64,000 bases of DNA from Actinomycetota bacterium (GCA_005790505.1 SXUP01000017.1:79001-143000); one strand, 5' to 3'. Counted from the first letter of the stretch, positions 53,520-63,174 are shown. The notes: generated by a model not told the origin, from the sequence alone. Made by a program: numbers and translations.

Positions 53520-55795
53520 CAACTCGGGCTGAGGTGATTGATGGATCATTGACAGGTGGTGCTCTGTGTCGGGCGCTGTCGGACACCACGGATGACTTCT
53601 TGAGAAGCCTGTATGCAGAGGCGTCAGCGAAATTAAAAAATGCCGATGATGTTGCATTGATTGCGGTGGGCGGATACGGCAGACGTGAACTTGCACCTTT
53701 CAGTGATCTTGATGTTTTGCTCGTCCATCGGGGTGTCAAGAAAATTGACGAAATTGCATCGCAGATCTGGTATCCGATTTGGGATACTGGACTCAAACTC
53801 GGTCATGCGGTACGCACCCCAAAGGAGACTTTGCAGTTATGTGCAACGGATCTTGATACAGCAACTGCGCTGGTGACGGCGCGACACCTGGCTGGCAGTG
53901 CGACACTCGCTGCGGAGGTAATCGGCTCTGTGCGCGGGGCATGGCTTCAACGGGGACGCTCTTGGCTTGTGAATCTGCATGGACGGATGCAAGAACGCCA
54001 TGCAAACTTTGGTGAACTCGCGTTTTTACTGGAGCCAAATATAAAAGAGAGCCTTGGGGGTCTGCGTGATATTCACGCATTGTGGTGGGCGATTGAGGCA
54101 GGCTTGGTTCTTAGTCGCCAAGATGTAGAGGCTCTTGTGTCATGCAATGAGACCTTGCTCCAAGTGCGCGTTGCATTGCATCAACACACAAATCGAGTCG
54201 GTGATGTGTTGCATTTGGAAGAACAGATTGCTGTCGCAAACGCATTGGGTTATGACAATGATGATGCACTTATGGCTGCAATTGCCGTCGCTGGTCAGCA
54301 AATTGCTTGGATTGCCGATGAAGCATGGTCCCGACTTGATCCACCCAAAACTGCTTCACCGATTCCGCTAGGTGTCGCTTCTGGAGTAGCACTCGTAAAT
54401 GGTGAAATACGTCTGGCCGATGATGTTGATCCAGCCCACGATCCCACGTTGGTTTTACGTGTAGCGACTGCTGCTGCACGACATCGTGCTCGTATCGATC
54501 GTGATTCTCTCAATCGTTTAGGAGAGCGGACACAACAATGGCCCGATCCGTGGCCAGCGGGTGCAATTGATGATCTCGTCTCGCTGTTGCTTGAAGGTGA
54601 TGCGGCGATTGCCGTGTTTGAAGCACTTGACCAACGCAATCTCATCGTGAAAGTGTTGCCTGAATGGGCGCCGAACCGTAGTCGTCCACAACGAAATGCA
54701 TACCACCGCTACACCGTTGACCGTCATCTGTGGCAGACGGTAGCCAATGCCTCGGCATTGGCAACTCGGGTGGCGAGACCTGATTTATTGGTGTTGGGGG
54801 CCCTGTTTCATGACATCGGGAAAGGCTATCCAGGAGACCACACCGAGGTCGGCGTCAGGATGTTTGCAACAATTGGCGTGCGAATGGGATTATCCGCCGA
54901 AGATATTGACATTGTGACGATGTTGATTCAGCATCATTTGCTTTTGCCCGATATCGCAACACGACGAGATTTGTCAGATGATGCCACACTCACGCTTGTA
55001 GCAGAAACTGTCAAAACAAAACTTGTTCTTGACCTTTTGCATGCACTGACTGAGGCTGATTCGTTGGCGACCGGTTCGAGCGCCTGGGGCACGTGGAAAG
55101 CCGGTCTCGTAACAATGCTTGTTGATCGTGTCTCGCACGTTTTGGGTGGCGGAGATGTACAAGAAGTTATGTGGCGACTTTTTCCCGATGCCTCCGTTCT
55201 TGAATTGATGTCCGCGCAAAAGATTGCAGTGCGTACAACACTTGATCAGATCACTGTCGTAAGTCCTGATAGACCAGGAACCTTTAGCCGTGTTGCTGGT
55301 GTGATGGCATTGCACGGGCTTGATGTTCTTGGAGCAGAGGCACATTCTGACGAACAGGGGATGGCTGCATCGGAGTTTCGCGTCGTTATTCCCGCCTACG
55401 GGCCTATTGAGTGGCAGCCAATTGTTGCTGATGTGACACGAGCACTTAATGGGGAACTTGCCCTTGATGCGCGTCTCGCCGAACGTGCCGCAAACTACCG
55501 AGCGCCTCGTGCAACCACGGCGACTGCGCCCGCACCGCTAAAAATACGCATTGACAACGAAGCCTCATCGAACGCGACATTTATCGAGATTCACGCCCCA
55601 GACCGCCTCGGTATTTTGCATCGCATGACGAAGGCATTGGCAGACTGCGGTCTCGATATTCGGCATGCTCGTGTTCAGACATTGGGTAATGAGGTCGTCG
55701 ACGCGTTTTATGTGCGAACCACAAATGGCACAAAAGTGACAGATTTCAAACATCAAGCAGAGATTGAGCGCGCGATTATGCACGCGGCCTCATAA
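53516..55795 (+). CDS. glnD: [Protein-PII] uridylyltransferase GlnD
   Basis: A 759-residue sensor of nitrogen status that adds and removes UMP on PII. The nucleotidyltransferase motif GGYGRRELAPFSDLDVLLVH (split over two lines of sequence) lies at about residues 48-67, the HD hydrolase motif HDIGKGYPGDHTE at about 438, and two C-terminal ACT domains at about 580-755 (TVVSPDRPGTFSRV and IHAPDRLGILHRM). Both activities look intact. In several actinobacteria GlnD adenylylates PII (GlnK) instead. No glnB/glnK or amtB gene is adjacent. Confidence 0.95.
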   Translation: MTTRAEVIDGSLTGGALCRALSDTTDDFLRSLYAEASAKLKNADDVALIAVGGYGRRELAPFSDLDVLLVHRGVKKIDEIASQIWYPIWDTGLKLGHAVRTPKETLQLCATDLDTATALVTARHLAGSATLAAEVIGSVRGAWLQRGRSWLVNLHGRMQERHANFGELAFLLEPNIKESLGGLRDIHALWWAIEAGLVLSRQDVEALVSCNETLLQVRVALHQHTNRVGDVLHLEEQIAVANALGYDNDDALMAAIAVAGQQIAWIADEAWSRLDPPKTASPIPLGVASGVALVNGEIRLADDVDPAHDPTLVLRVATAAARHRARIDRDSLNRLGERTQQWPDPWPAGAIDDLVSLLLEGDAAIAVFEALDQRNLIVKVLPEWAPNRSRPQRNAYHRYTVDRHLWQTVANASALATRVARPDLLVLGALFHDIGKGYPGDHTEVGVRMFATIGVRMGLSAEDIDIVTMLIQHHLLLPDIATRRDLSDDATLTLVAETVKTKLVLDLLHALTEADSLATGSSAWGTWKAGLVTMLVDRVSHVLGGGDVQEVMWRLFPDASVLELMSAQKIAVRTTLDQITVVSPDRPGTFSRVAGVMALHGLDVLGAEAHSDEQGMAASEFRVVIPAYGPIEWQPIVADVTRALNGELALDARLAERAANYRAPRATTATAPAPLKIRIDNEASSNATFIEIHAPDRLGILHRMTKALADCGLDIRHARVQTLGNEVVDAFYVRTTNGTKVTDFKHQAEIERAIMHAAS

Positions 55796-55837
55796 CGCTG
55801 TGACGCAGCGTGCCGTAAGCGCAGTACTGTAAGTGTC

Positions 55838-56536
55838 ATGAGCGATACCAATCCCAAAGACTTTGCTCGCGATTTGATTCGCTGGAGCGAAACCCTCGCT
55901 GCTATCGCTCGCACCGGCATTGGTTTCACTCAAAGCCTTTATGAACGCGAGCGATATGAGGAAATTCTTAAGGTAGCAGGTGATATAAAAAGTGCTTCAG
56001 ATGAATCAGTCGAAATACGTCGCGAACAAGACCACTTTGTGCAGGAGTGGATGCAGTCAATTGGTCAGGGTGTACCGGGATATGTCACCCCCAAAATTGC
56101 AATTGGGGCAATCGTTGGCAATGACGAGGGCAAAATCTTGCTGGTGCAACGAGCCGACTCGGGTGTTTGGTTGTATCCAACTGGTTGGGCAGATGTTGGG
56201 TACTCAGCTTCTGAGGTGGCGATGAAAGAGGTTCACGAAGAAACCGGGATCATCACGGAACCATTACAACTGCTAGGCGTGGTTGACGGAATGCGGATGG
56301 GATTCTCGCGGTTTGGAATGTACATGCTGTTGTTTCACATGAAAGCAGTTGGTGGTGATCTATTTGGTCACCCATTAGAGACGAGTGGAGTCGGCTGGTT
56401 CGGCCCAGACGAACTTCCTAATCCAACAGCGGGCGCAAGTTGGTGGGGTCCAATGGCCTTTGATGCAATCAACGGTTCCCACACGGCAGCAACATTCGAT
56501 CCACCTCGTGAACAGTTGTGGCGGGGTGAGTTCTAA
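55838..56536 (+). CDS. NUDIX hydrolase with N-terminal NUDIX_N region
   Basis: A 232-residue protein. The N-terminal helical region (IRWSETLAAIARTGIGFTQSLYERERYEEIL, in parts) is the NUDIX_N-type extension seen in a hydrolase group acting on ADP-ribose or similar. The Nudix box (GWADVGYSASEVAMKEVHEETG, in parts) deviates: Tyr replaces the first Glu and Lys replaces the Arg, so catalytic efficiency or specificity may differ. The C-terminus ends with PREQLWRGEF. Confidence 0.85.
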   Translation: MSDTNPKDFARDLIRWSETLAAIARTGIGFTQSLYERERYEEILKVAGDIKSASDESVEIRREQDHFVQEWMQSIGQGVPGYVTPKIAIGAIVGNDEGKILLVQRADSGVWLYPTGWADVGYSASEVAMKEVHEETGIITEPLQLLGVVDGMRMGFSRFGMYMLLFHMKAVGGDLFGHPLETSGVGWFGPDELPNPTAGASWWGPMAFDAINGSHTAATFDPPREQLWRGEF

Positions 56537-56550
56537 TTATTCCGAGGCGA

Positions 56551-57462
56551 TCAGGGTTTTTCTTGATCGCGCAAGAACTGTTCAACTTCATCAACAAGCG
56601 ATGTTGCAGAAACTTCTGCATTATCTTCGTTGAAATCAAATGACATCTGCCCATCGTCTTCTTCTACGTCAAATTCTTCGTAGTCTCCCTCGCCAGAAGA
56701 GTCGAGTCTCTCGACGTAGGCGGCTAGGTCCTCGTCTTCTTCGACTATTTGATTGACTCGGCGTTCGTAGGTCTCGATGGCTTGTTGAAGTAGACCAAGC
56801 GGCGCAGGTGTGCCAATAATTTCTCCAGCACGAGCAATCAGGGCTGCCGCCGCTTTTGGTGAAGGAACCTGTGACGCATATGCAGGCACGGCGGCCCATA
56901 ATGAAGCAGATGGCAGTGAGGCTTCGTTGCAGGCATCCATTAAAACCCCCAAGATGCCGGTGGGGCCCTCGTATTGAGAACGCTGCAAATCAAATCGCTC
57001 AATCAGGGTCGAGTCACTCGCGGTGCCGATTAATTGGATGGGTTTATTGTGTGGCACATCGGCAAGAAGTGCACCAAGAGAAATCATCATCGAAGCGTCA
57101 AAGTACGAGGCGACACTGAGTATTTGCTCAGTAAATAATCTCCACCGCAAACTTGGCTCTGGACCCAGCACAAGAATGACATCGCTACCCGGAGTTGATG
57201 CGTGCCACATTGTGACAGTGGGCCACACGATTGTACGTGTGACTCCATCCTTGATTCGCACGATTGGACGAATATTGGCAAAATCAGTGAAGCCCTCCGG
57301 ATCAATCTCTGCCAACGGAGTCGCGTTCCATGCTTCTATCAACGTTCGTACCGCCGTACTTGCAGCATCAGCAGCATCGTTCCAGCCCGTAAAGGCGGTG
57401 ACGAGGACGGGATTGTGCATTGTTGGCTTTGAGAGCCATCGGACGTGGTCAATCTCGGTCAT
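56551..57462 (-). CDS. PAC2-family (proteasome assembly chaperone-like) protein
   Basis: A 303-residue protein of the PAC2 family, widespread in actinobacteria and archaea. Motifs: VTAFTGWNDAADAAS near the N-terminus, DVILVLGPEPSLRWR, MISLGALLADVPHNKPI and the ILGVLMDACNEASLPSASLWAAVPAY block. The C-terminal ~45 residues are strongly acidic. A role in proteasome assembly is suggested by homology in other organisms and not shown in bacteria. Confidence 0.88.
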   Translation of the reverse strand: MTEIDHVRWLSKPTMHNPVLVTAFTGWNDAADAASTAVRTLIEAWNATPLAEIDPEGFTDFANIRPIVRIKDGVTRTIVWPTVTMWHASTPGSDVILVLGPEPSLRWRLFTEQILSVASYFDASMMISLGALLADVPHNKPIQLIGTASDSTLIERFDLQRSQYEGPTGILGVLMDACNEASLPSASLWAAVPAYASQVPSPKAAAALIARAGEIIGTPAPLGLLQQAIETYERRVNQIVEEDEDLAAYVERLDSSGEGDYEEFDVEEDDGQMSFDFNEDNAEVSATSLVDEVEQFLRDQEKP

Positions 57463-57492
57463 TGTGTCTTAAAGTTATCGTCATCTAGGCCT

Positions 57493-58392
57493 TCAATTAC
57501 TTGCAGCCTTTGCTAAATCATGGGGACCCGATGCGGGGTATCCGTGGGCGGCGCGAACTGCCCGACCCCACGGCTCAATTATGTCGCAGACTTCGTGAAG
57601 CCGATTCCCGAGACTCTCAACCATGGTACGCATTTGTTGGTCTGTTTGAATCTCTATATTTTCGCGCAATTCGCGTCCAAGAATTGTTAGGGCGCCCTCT
57701 GCCACTAAACCCCGAGAAGTCAGGCGTTCAGTCGCAGCATCAAAGTCAGCATCAGTCCACGCCCGAGTGCGACTGTAGGAGCGCATTGGCAATCCCCAAT
57801 ACAGCTCTGAAATCAAACCAATTTCAGTCGCATCGAGTCCGGCACTGATCCAGGCGGCGGTATGGCTGTCCCCACGGTACTCACGCAACATATCGCCGAG
57901 CCTCCATACTTTGCCGACAACGGAATCAGGTGTTGTTTGAGCCAACACACCAGCAAATAACGGACGACCTTCTGGCCTCAATGGTGCAACGGCTCCCTGC
58001 AAAATTTCACATGCACGTTGTGCTCCGTTTGGCTGTTCACCAAGGATTCGATGAAGTTGAGCAATCGCACCACTGTCGCGAGCAGTACAGATTGTTTGTG
58101 CGTCAGTCAGTGTCCACCCATAGTTCACGGCTGCAACAACAGCAACAGGATTAAAGACCGCAAATGCGGCGGCAATTAGTTCGCCAGGTACTTGACCGAG
58201 CAGCGAACCACGACTGCAAAAATATGCAGCACCATCTGGTGCGGGTACGCCATTGAAATCTCCGGCACTTGGTCCAAATCCCAAGGCTACGTAGTTGGCA
58301 TGACATTCTTTTGAGAAATAAACCTGACCAATAATTGGTTCGAGAGCGGCCCCAAGTCGGCGGGCATCGAGGCTGAGTTGTGCGGAGTCCAT
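57493..58392 (-). CDS. SCO6745/SalK-like helical protein
   Basis: A 299-residue helical protein matching the actinobacterial SCO6745-like family: it opens with DARRLGAALEPIIGQVYFSKE, has GFGPSAGDFNGVPAPDGAAYFCSRGSLLGQVPGE (in parts), and the later AWISAGLDATEIGLISELYWGLPMRSY block (in parts). A C-terminal winged-helix-like region is proposed for the family (SalK). Function is not established. Confidence 0.75.
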   Translation of the reverse strand: MDSAQLSLDARRLGAALEPIIGQVYFSKECHANYVALGFGPSAGDFNGVPAPDGAAYFCSRGSLLGQVPGELIAAAFAVFNPVAVVAAVNYGWTLTDAQTICTARDSGAIAQLHRILGEQPNGAQRACEILQGAVAPLRPEGRPLFAGVLAQTTPDSVVGKVWRLGDMLREYRGDSHTAAWISAGLDATEIGLISELYWGLPMRSYSRTRAWTDADFDAATERLTSRGLVAEGALTILGRELRENIEIQTDQQMRTMVESLGNRLHEVCDIIEPWGRAVRAAHGYPASGPHDLAKAASN

Positions 58393-58464
58393 TGGATAAC
58401 CTTATAACAACCGTTGCATGGTGCTCTCACGGGTAAGAATGGCAGCAGATATCAAGGTGACTTC

Positions 58465-58896
58465 ATGAACACATCAATCACGATCGCAACTGAAGCCACA
58501 GACGAACTTGTGCAGGCTTTTGCCGAACTAATTCCGCAACTGTCCTCTTCAAGCCCACCACCATCACGCGATCAATTACAAAGAATTATCTCGTCGGATT
58601 CAAGCACAGTATTTGTTGCGCGCGTCAATGGCAAGATCGTCGGTTCGCTCACGCTTGCTATCTTCTCAATCCCCACGGCCATTCGTGCCTGGATTGAAGA
58701 TGTCGTCGTTGCCGAATCAGCGCGTGGACAAGGGATTGGTGAAGCCCTTAATATTGCAGCTATCGCAGAGGCTCGTCGGTGTGGAGCAGTGACGGTTGAA
58801 TTAACATCACGTCCATCGCGCGAATCAGCAAACCGCTTGTATCAGCGTATTGGTTTTTCAGTGCGTGATACGAACGTTTATCGCTACATCATTTAA
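58465..58896 (+). CDS. GNAT family N-acetyltransferase
   Basis: A 143-residue acetyltransferase. The acetyl-CoA-binding signature R/Q-x-x-G-x-G/A appears as ARGQGIGEAL, preceded by IEDVVVAE and followed by NRLYQRIGFSVRDTNVYRY. ATG at 58465 has an AAGGTG upstream; the open frame begins at 58414. Substrate unknown. Confidence 0.88.
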   Translation: MNTSITIATEATDELVQAFAELIPQLSSSSPPPSRDQLQRIISSDSSTVFVARVNGKIVGSLTLAIFSIPTAIRAWIEDVVVAESARGQGIGEALNIAAIAEARRCGAVTVELTSRPSRESANRLYQRIGFSVRDTNVYRYII

Positions 58897-58914
58897 ATAG
58901 ACAAACAGAAAATT

Positions 58915-59796
58915 TTAACGGATACGTCGCAACACATGTTCTGGTATATCTGAAATGTCGTGCAGAATTGAGGCGATTGCTTCAACGCCGTCAACGAGTC
59001 GTGCACCTGGCCGAACCATCACTGCATCGGCATCAATGGCCCACACTTGGCATGTTGTGGGTAGGAGATGCTGAATCGCAAGAGCTTGCTTCGCTGCTGC
59101 ATCAAGTCCATAACCACAAGGAGACACGATCACCACGTCTGGTGCGGCGGCTGAGATAGCGGTCCATGTGGCTGGCACAGATTTTTGACCAGGCCTGGCA
59201 AGCACTGGATCACCACCTGCCGCCATCACAATGTCTGGCACCCAATGACCAGCACCGAACGGCGGATCAGTCCATTCCAGCACAAACACACGCCGACGCG
59301 GTTTCCCCGCCACGCTTGCTGCCACTTGAGCAAGTCGACGATGCAAACTCGCAACGAGATCGGCACCCCGCTTGGGCACTCCGGCAGCACTCGCAATCGT
59401 GTTGATGGAGTCAATTACTTCGTGCAGACTTTGGGGATCAATTTGCAGGACAACAGCGGAACAGGCGAGACGTTCTACGGCAGCATCAACGTCTCCGCTG
59501 GCCACGGCACACACTCTGCACAAATCTTGACTCAAGATTAGTTCGGGGTTACAACGAGCAAGTGCAGCGTCATCAAGTGTGTACAAGTCAAGACCTGCCG
59601 CCATTCGTTGGCGCACGATGGCGTCTATTTCGGCTGGACTCATTGACGGATCGGCAAATGTGCCGACTACAGTTTCGCGACCTTCGCGTATTCCTGCTGG
59701 CCAATTGCATTCAACGGTGACACCAATTAATTGATCGGCAAGACCGAGGTCGCAGACAATTTCCGTAGTAGACGGCAACAATGAAACGATGCGCAC
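58915..59796 (-). CDS. BtuF-like cobalamin-binding-type protein without signal peptide
   Basis: A 293-residue protein of the ABC-transporter solute-binding fold for cobalamin/Fe-siderophores: it starts RIVSLLPSTTEIVCDLGLADQLIGVTVECNWP (in parts), has ELILSQDLCRVCAVASGD, and a later VVIVSPCGYGLDAA block. It has no signal peptide or lipobox, and no permease or ATPase genes nearby, so it may act inside the cell as a cobalamin-binding or cobalamin-related protein rather than in uptake. Confidence 0.8.
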   Translation of the reverse strand: MRIVSLLPSTTEIVCDLGLADQLIGVTVECNWPAGIREGRETVVGTFADPSMSPAEIDAIVRQRMAAGLDLYTLDDAALARCNPELILSQDLCRVCAVASGDVDAAVERLACSAVVLQIDPQSLHEVIDSINTIASAAGVPKRGADLVASLHRRLAQVAASVAGKPRRRVFVLEWTDPPFGAGHWVPDIVMAAGGDPVLARPGQKSVPATWTAISAAAPDVVIVSPCGYGLDAAAKQALAIQHLLPTTCQVWAIDADAVMVRPGARLVDGVEAIASILHDISDIPEHVLRRIR

Positions 59797-59819
59797 ATAG
59801 AGACTATAGAGTTGAAAAC

Positions 59820-60641
59820 ATGGATGTAACGTTGCTTGGAACCGGAAATCCGTTGCCAGACCTCAATCGTGGCGGGCCCGCTACGCTCGTTCGTGCCGGA
59901 ACGACCGTGATCTTGATCGATGCTGGTCGCGGAGTCATGCAAAAAATTATGGGTGCAGGAGTATTTCCACCATTCTTGACGACTGTTTTTGTTACTCACT
60001 TGCACAGCGACCACATCTCGGATCTCAACGACGTAATCACGACTCATTGGGTGATGAATCCCCAACCGGCCGAGTTGACTATTTACGGTCCACCTCGCTT
60101 GAAGGGAATCGTTGAGGCAATCCTGGTGATGCTTGAGCCAGACATTGAATACAGACTTGCTCACCACGAAGACCTGAACTGGCAACCAAAAATAAAGGTG
60201 ATAGAAGTCGAGCCTGATGACACATTTTTGGTTGGCGAAACCTCTGTGAGAGTCGCAGCCTCAGATCACAAACCTGTGCACCCATCTGTTGCCTTTCGAA
60301 TTGATCATGACGGTAAATCAGTCGTGATCGGAGGAGACGGTATTCCATGTGCGGGACTTGATCAATTGTGCTTGGGTGCAACGGCGTATGTCCAAACGGT
60401 GATTCGTGAAGACCTCGTCAAATTGATTCCCAATCAACGTTTTCGAGACATTTTGGACTATCACTCCAGCGTCGAACAAGCAGCAGAGACTGCGACGCGC
60501 GGTAATGTCAAAAAACTGATTCTGACCCACTATGTGCCTGCGATGCAACCGGGTCAAGAGGATGAATGGCGGGCTCTAGCTGCTGCACACTTCTCTGGTG
60601 AGATTTTTCTTGGCGATGATCTACTCACCGTGACTGTGTAA
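59820..60641 (+). CDS. Metallo-beta-lactamase-fold hydrolase (RNase Z/arylsulfatase-like)
   Basis: A 273-residue MBL-fold enzyme with GTGNPLPDLNRGGPATLV at the start, the zinc motif THLHSDHISD, ASDHKPVHPSVAFRI and a terminal His in LTHYVPAM. Resembles the RNase Z-related group with an arylsulfatase-like substrate pocket. It could be a hydrolase of small esters or sulfates. ATG at 59820 chosen; the open frame starts 39 bases upstream and overlaps the start of the divergent BtuF-like gene. Confidence 0.85.
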   Translation: MDVTLLGTGNPLPDLNRGGPATLVRAGTTVILIDAGRGVMQKIMGAGVFPPFLTTVFVTHLHSDHISDLNDVITTHWVMNPQPAELTIYGPPRLKGIVEAILVMLEPDIEYRLAHHEDLNWQPKIKVIEVEPDDTFLVGETSVRVAASDHKPVHPSVAFRIDHDGKSVVIGGDGIPCAGLDQLCLGATAYVQTVIREDLVKLIPNQRFRDILDYHSSVEQAAETATRGNVKKLILTHYVPAMQPGQEDEWRALAAAHFSGEIFLGDDLLTVTV

Positions 60642-60653
60642 TACTCTGTCATC

Positions 60654-61085
60654 ATGTCGACGCCAATCCTTGACAGTCCCACTGCGTGGGTCGCTGAGCA
60701 CATCAAACAATATGTAGAAACGAACGGTGTCGAGGGACACATCTGGAATGGAGTGCCTTGTTTGTTGCTCACAGCGACAGGTCGCAAGAGTGGAGCATTA
60801 CGGCGACTCGCACTGATATACGGGAAAGATGGTGATGACTGCATCATTGTTGCGTCACGGGGCGGTGATGCGAACCACCCACTGTGGTATCTCAACCTCG
60901 TTGAAGATCCATCGGTCACGGTTCAGGTAGCAGGCGATGTTTATAAAGCAACAGCGTCAATAGTTCCAGACGGTGCCGAGCGTGCTCGCCTATGGAAGAT
61001 GATGGCAAAAATTTGGCCTGACTATGACAAGTATCAAGCAAAGACCAAGCGCCACATTCCGATTGTTCGACTCAGTCGTCAATAG
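60654..61085 (+). CDS. Deazaflavin (F420)-dependent nitroreductase family (DDN-like)
   Basis: A 143-residue protein of the DDN/FDOR-A family: HIWNGVPCLLLTATGRKSGALRRLALIYGKDGDDCIIVASRGG (in parts) and HPLWYLNLVEDPSVTVQV are its diagnostic blocks, followed by a PIVRL ending. Members bind coenzyme F420 and reduce quinones or nitro compounds, which supports an actinobacterial host. Follows the MBL gene by 12 bases; its end overlaps the convergent HEAT-repeat gene. Confidence 0.9.
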   Translation: MSTPILDSPTAWVAEHIKQYVETNGVEGHIWNGVPCLLLTATGRKSGALRRLALIYGKDGDDCIIVASRGGDANHPLWYLNLVEDPSVTVQVAGDVYKATASIVPDGAERARLWKMMAKIWPDYDKYQAKTKRHIPIVRLSRQ

Positions 61086-61704
61086 CACTTCCAGCGCCAT
61101 CTCGGGGGTTGAGCATGTCTTGTGCATTTTGCCGAACTTGCCAATCTCGATCAGTTAAGGCATTTTTTAACGCAGCGTCGACTGCAAGTCCCTCGAACGG
61201 GGCGAGTGCCAAAACAGCACGGCGGCGAATTGCTGGCTTGTCGGAGCAAGCGCGCAGAATTGCTGGCAACCCACGAACATCACCGATGGCCCCAAGTGAG
61301 GCAGTAGCTGCTTCGCGAACCAATGGCTCACGAGCATTCTGGGAGGCATCGATCAATGCAGATAATTCGACGTCAGTGGTGCCACCGCGTTCTCCCAGAG
61401 CCCATGACGCCATTTCGGCAACAAACACATCAGAATCGGTGAGAAGCGGGACGATATCAACGTCGGCGTAACCCGCTGCAATTTGGGCAACATTACGGCG
61501 CACGACTTCGGAGACATCCCCAACATACTTTTCTAATTCGACTGCACTTAAGACATGCAAGCGATTCAAAGAACTAAGCGCACTAGAGCGAACTTCGCCT
61601 GAACTATGGGTCAGTCCACCGCGGACGACACTTTCATCTCCTGAAAATCCAGCCTCAATTATTTCCAGTCGTTTGGCTGCAATGATTTGAAAATCTTCTG
61701 CCAT
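61072..61704 (-). CDS. HEAT-repeat protein
   Basis: A 210-residue protein of repeated helix pairs: segments such as GEVRSSALSSLNRL, EVVRRNVAQIAAGY, VFVAEMASWALGER, EPLVREAATASLGAIGD, KPAIRRRAVLALAPFEG and DWQVRQNAQDML are successive HEAT units. Probably a scaffold or adaptor; a partner cannot be read from sequence. ATG at 61704 chosen (the open frame starts at 61773 inside the neighbour). It follows the small membrane protein gene by 10 bases. Confidence 0.85.
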   Translation of the reverse strand: MAEDFQIIAAKRLEIIEAGFSGDESVVRGGLTHSSGEVRSSALSSLNRLHVLSAVELEKYVGDVSEVVRRNVAQIAAGYADVDIVPLLTDSDVFVAEMASWALGERGGTTDVELSALIDASQNAREPLVREAATASLGAIGDVRGLPAILRACSDKPAIRRRAVLALAPFEGLAVDAALKNALTDRDWQVRQNAQDMLNPRDGAGSAIDD

Positions 61705-61714
61705 CAGGTTGCTA

Positions 61715-62020
61715 TTACAGGCTGGTGATGATGCCAAAGAGGGCAGCAAAAAGGAGCGAGGTGATAAATGCAATCACCACACCTGTCACAATCGCGCCAC
61801 CACCAAGGGTTGCAGAGACGCGGATTCGGCGTTGTGCGAGGGGCTCGACATAAAGAGGAGTCGGCTGATCATCGAGTTGAACTTTGATTTGACGACGCAA
61901 AGTGGCAGGCTTTGATCGTGAAACAAAGAATAGAGCGATCAGCGAAAATACAATCACCGATAGCGCCCGAATTGTGACATCCGAGACAGATATTGAAGAG
62001 ACGGAATTCAGAACTGACAT
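61715..62020 (-). CDS. Small membrane protein with two transmembrane helices
   Basis: A 101-residue protein with hydrophobic helices at about residues 18-36 (IRALSVIVFSLIALFFV) and 75-100 (AIVTGVVIAFITSLLFAALFGII), joined by a basic/polar loop. No family recognised. It diverges from the PDZ-Lon protease gene, with 31 bases between starts, and probably shares a transcript with the HEAT-repeat gene. Confidence 0.7.
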   Translation of the reverse strand: MSVLNSVSSISVSDVTIRALSVIVFSLIALFFVSRSKPATLRRQIKVQLDDQPTPLYVEPLAQRRIRVSATLGGGAIVTGVVIAFITSLLFAALFGIITSL

Positions 62021-62051
62021 CGCACGGAGAAGCGTACCCGACCATTTATCG

Positions 62052-63128
62052 GTGCGACGGCAACGGTGGGCTTTGCCTCTACTGACGGTGTCGTGGGTGC
62101 TACTGCTGGTAGTTCTGGTCTCGTCCGTTTGGCGAGTGCAGCGATGGGAAACCGCACCTGGTTCAACTCAAGACGTGGCTTCGCGCATAACTTTTCAACA
62201 GGACGACAAAAGTACTGCACCTGCGAGGTACCCAGCAAAAAATAAAATTAGGTTTGTAACGGCGCTCACAGGACAATTGTCTGCTCTTGACTCGGCTATC
62301 GGCTGGCTCGACCCTTATGTGGCGGTTGAAACATATTCGGAGCGATTTGGAGATCAATCCCCATCGACAATTCGCCAACTGGGAGTGCAATCAATGATCG
62401 GAGCAAAACAACTTGCGGAGTATGTTGCATTTAAAAGGCTGGGCTTCGAAGCAACTTTTGTAGATGGTGCTGTTGTTGTCTCACAACTGGTGTGCGAGAC
62501 ATCCCCCGCTCCAACGAGTGCCTGCAAGGTCTTAAGAGTCGGTGACACGATTAAAAAATTTGGTGGTGCTCCCGTCCCGACTGTTTCTGCATTGAGAGAG
62601 GTATTGAAAAATCGTGCAGTTGGTGAAAAAGTAGTGGTGACAGTTGAACCATCTGACTCTGCAAAAGACGAGTCACGAACTTTGACGTTGATTGCAGATC
62701 CAGATAGACCAGATACAGCAATTGTCGGATTCGTTCCAGCCGACACGCGAATTGTGGATATTCCCTTTGACGTGCAGATTTCTACTCCAGATATCGGAGG
62801 TCCGTCAGCAGGGTTGGCCTTCACCTTGGCGTTACTTGATGAACTAAGCCCCGGCGAATTGATGGGGTCGGCGCGCGTTGTGGCAACAGGCACTATCAAC
62901 GAAAAAGGTGAGGTCGGCGCGATCGGAGCGCTTTTACAGAAGGCTGTCGCAGCGCGTGACGCGGGTGCAAAAGTGTTTTTAATCCCGGCAGGGCAAAACG
63001 AGGTTGAAATTCGAAAAGCTCGTGAGGCAGTGGGCTCGCGGCTCAAAATTATTGCAGTTGCCACGCTTGACGATGCGCTCAAGCAACTTCGTTTGCTCGG
63101 TGGAGCCCCTTTAACGCCCACAGCATAG
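62052..63128 (+). CDS. Membrane-anchored PDZ-Lon protease (YlbL-like)
   Basis: A 358-residue protein with an N-terminal transmembrane helix (about residues 8-28), a PDZ domain (about 150-220; VLRVGDTIKKFGGAPVPTVSALREVL in parts) and a C-terminal Lon-type Ser-Lys protease domain (GGPSAGLAFTLALLDEL with the Ser, and GALLQKAVAARDAGAKVFLIP with the Lys). Related to YlbL of Bacillus. Substrates unknown. GTG at 62052 was chosen; the frame is open to 61902, overlapping the divergent gene. Confidence 0.85.
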   Translation: MRRQRWALPLLTVSWVLLLVVLVSSVWRVQRWETAPGSTQDVASRITFQQDDKSTAPARYPAKNKIRFVTALTGQLSALDSAIGWLDPYVAVETYSERFGDQSPSTIRQLGVQSMIGAKQLAEYVAFKRLGFEATFVDGAVVVSQLVCETSPAPTSACKVLRVGDTIKKFGGAPVPTVSALREVLKNRAVGEKVVVTVEPSDSAKDESRTLTLIADPDRPDTAIVGFVPADTRIVDIPFDVQISTPDIGGPSAGLAFTLALLDELSPGELMGSARVVATGTINEKGEVGAIGALLQKAVAARDAGAKVFLIPAGQNEVEIRKAREAVGSRLKIIAVATLDDALKQLRLLGGAPLTPTA

Positions 63129-63174
63129 TGATTGACACCATTTAGAGCCCTTAGGGTTCTACTCTAGAAGTCCA

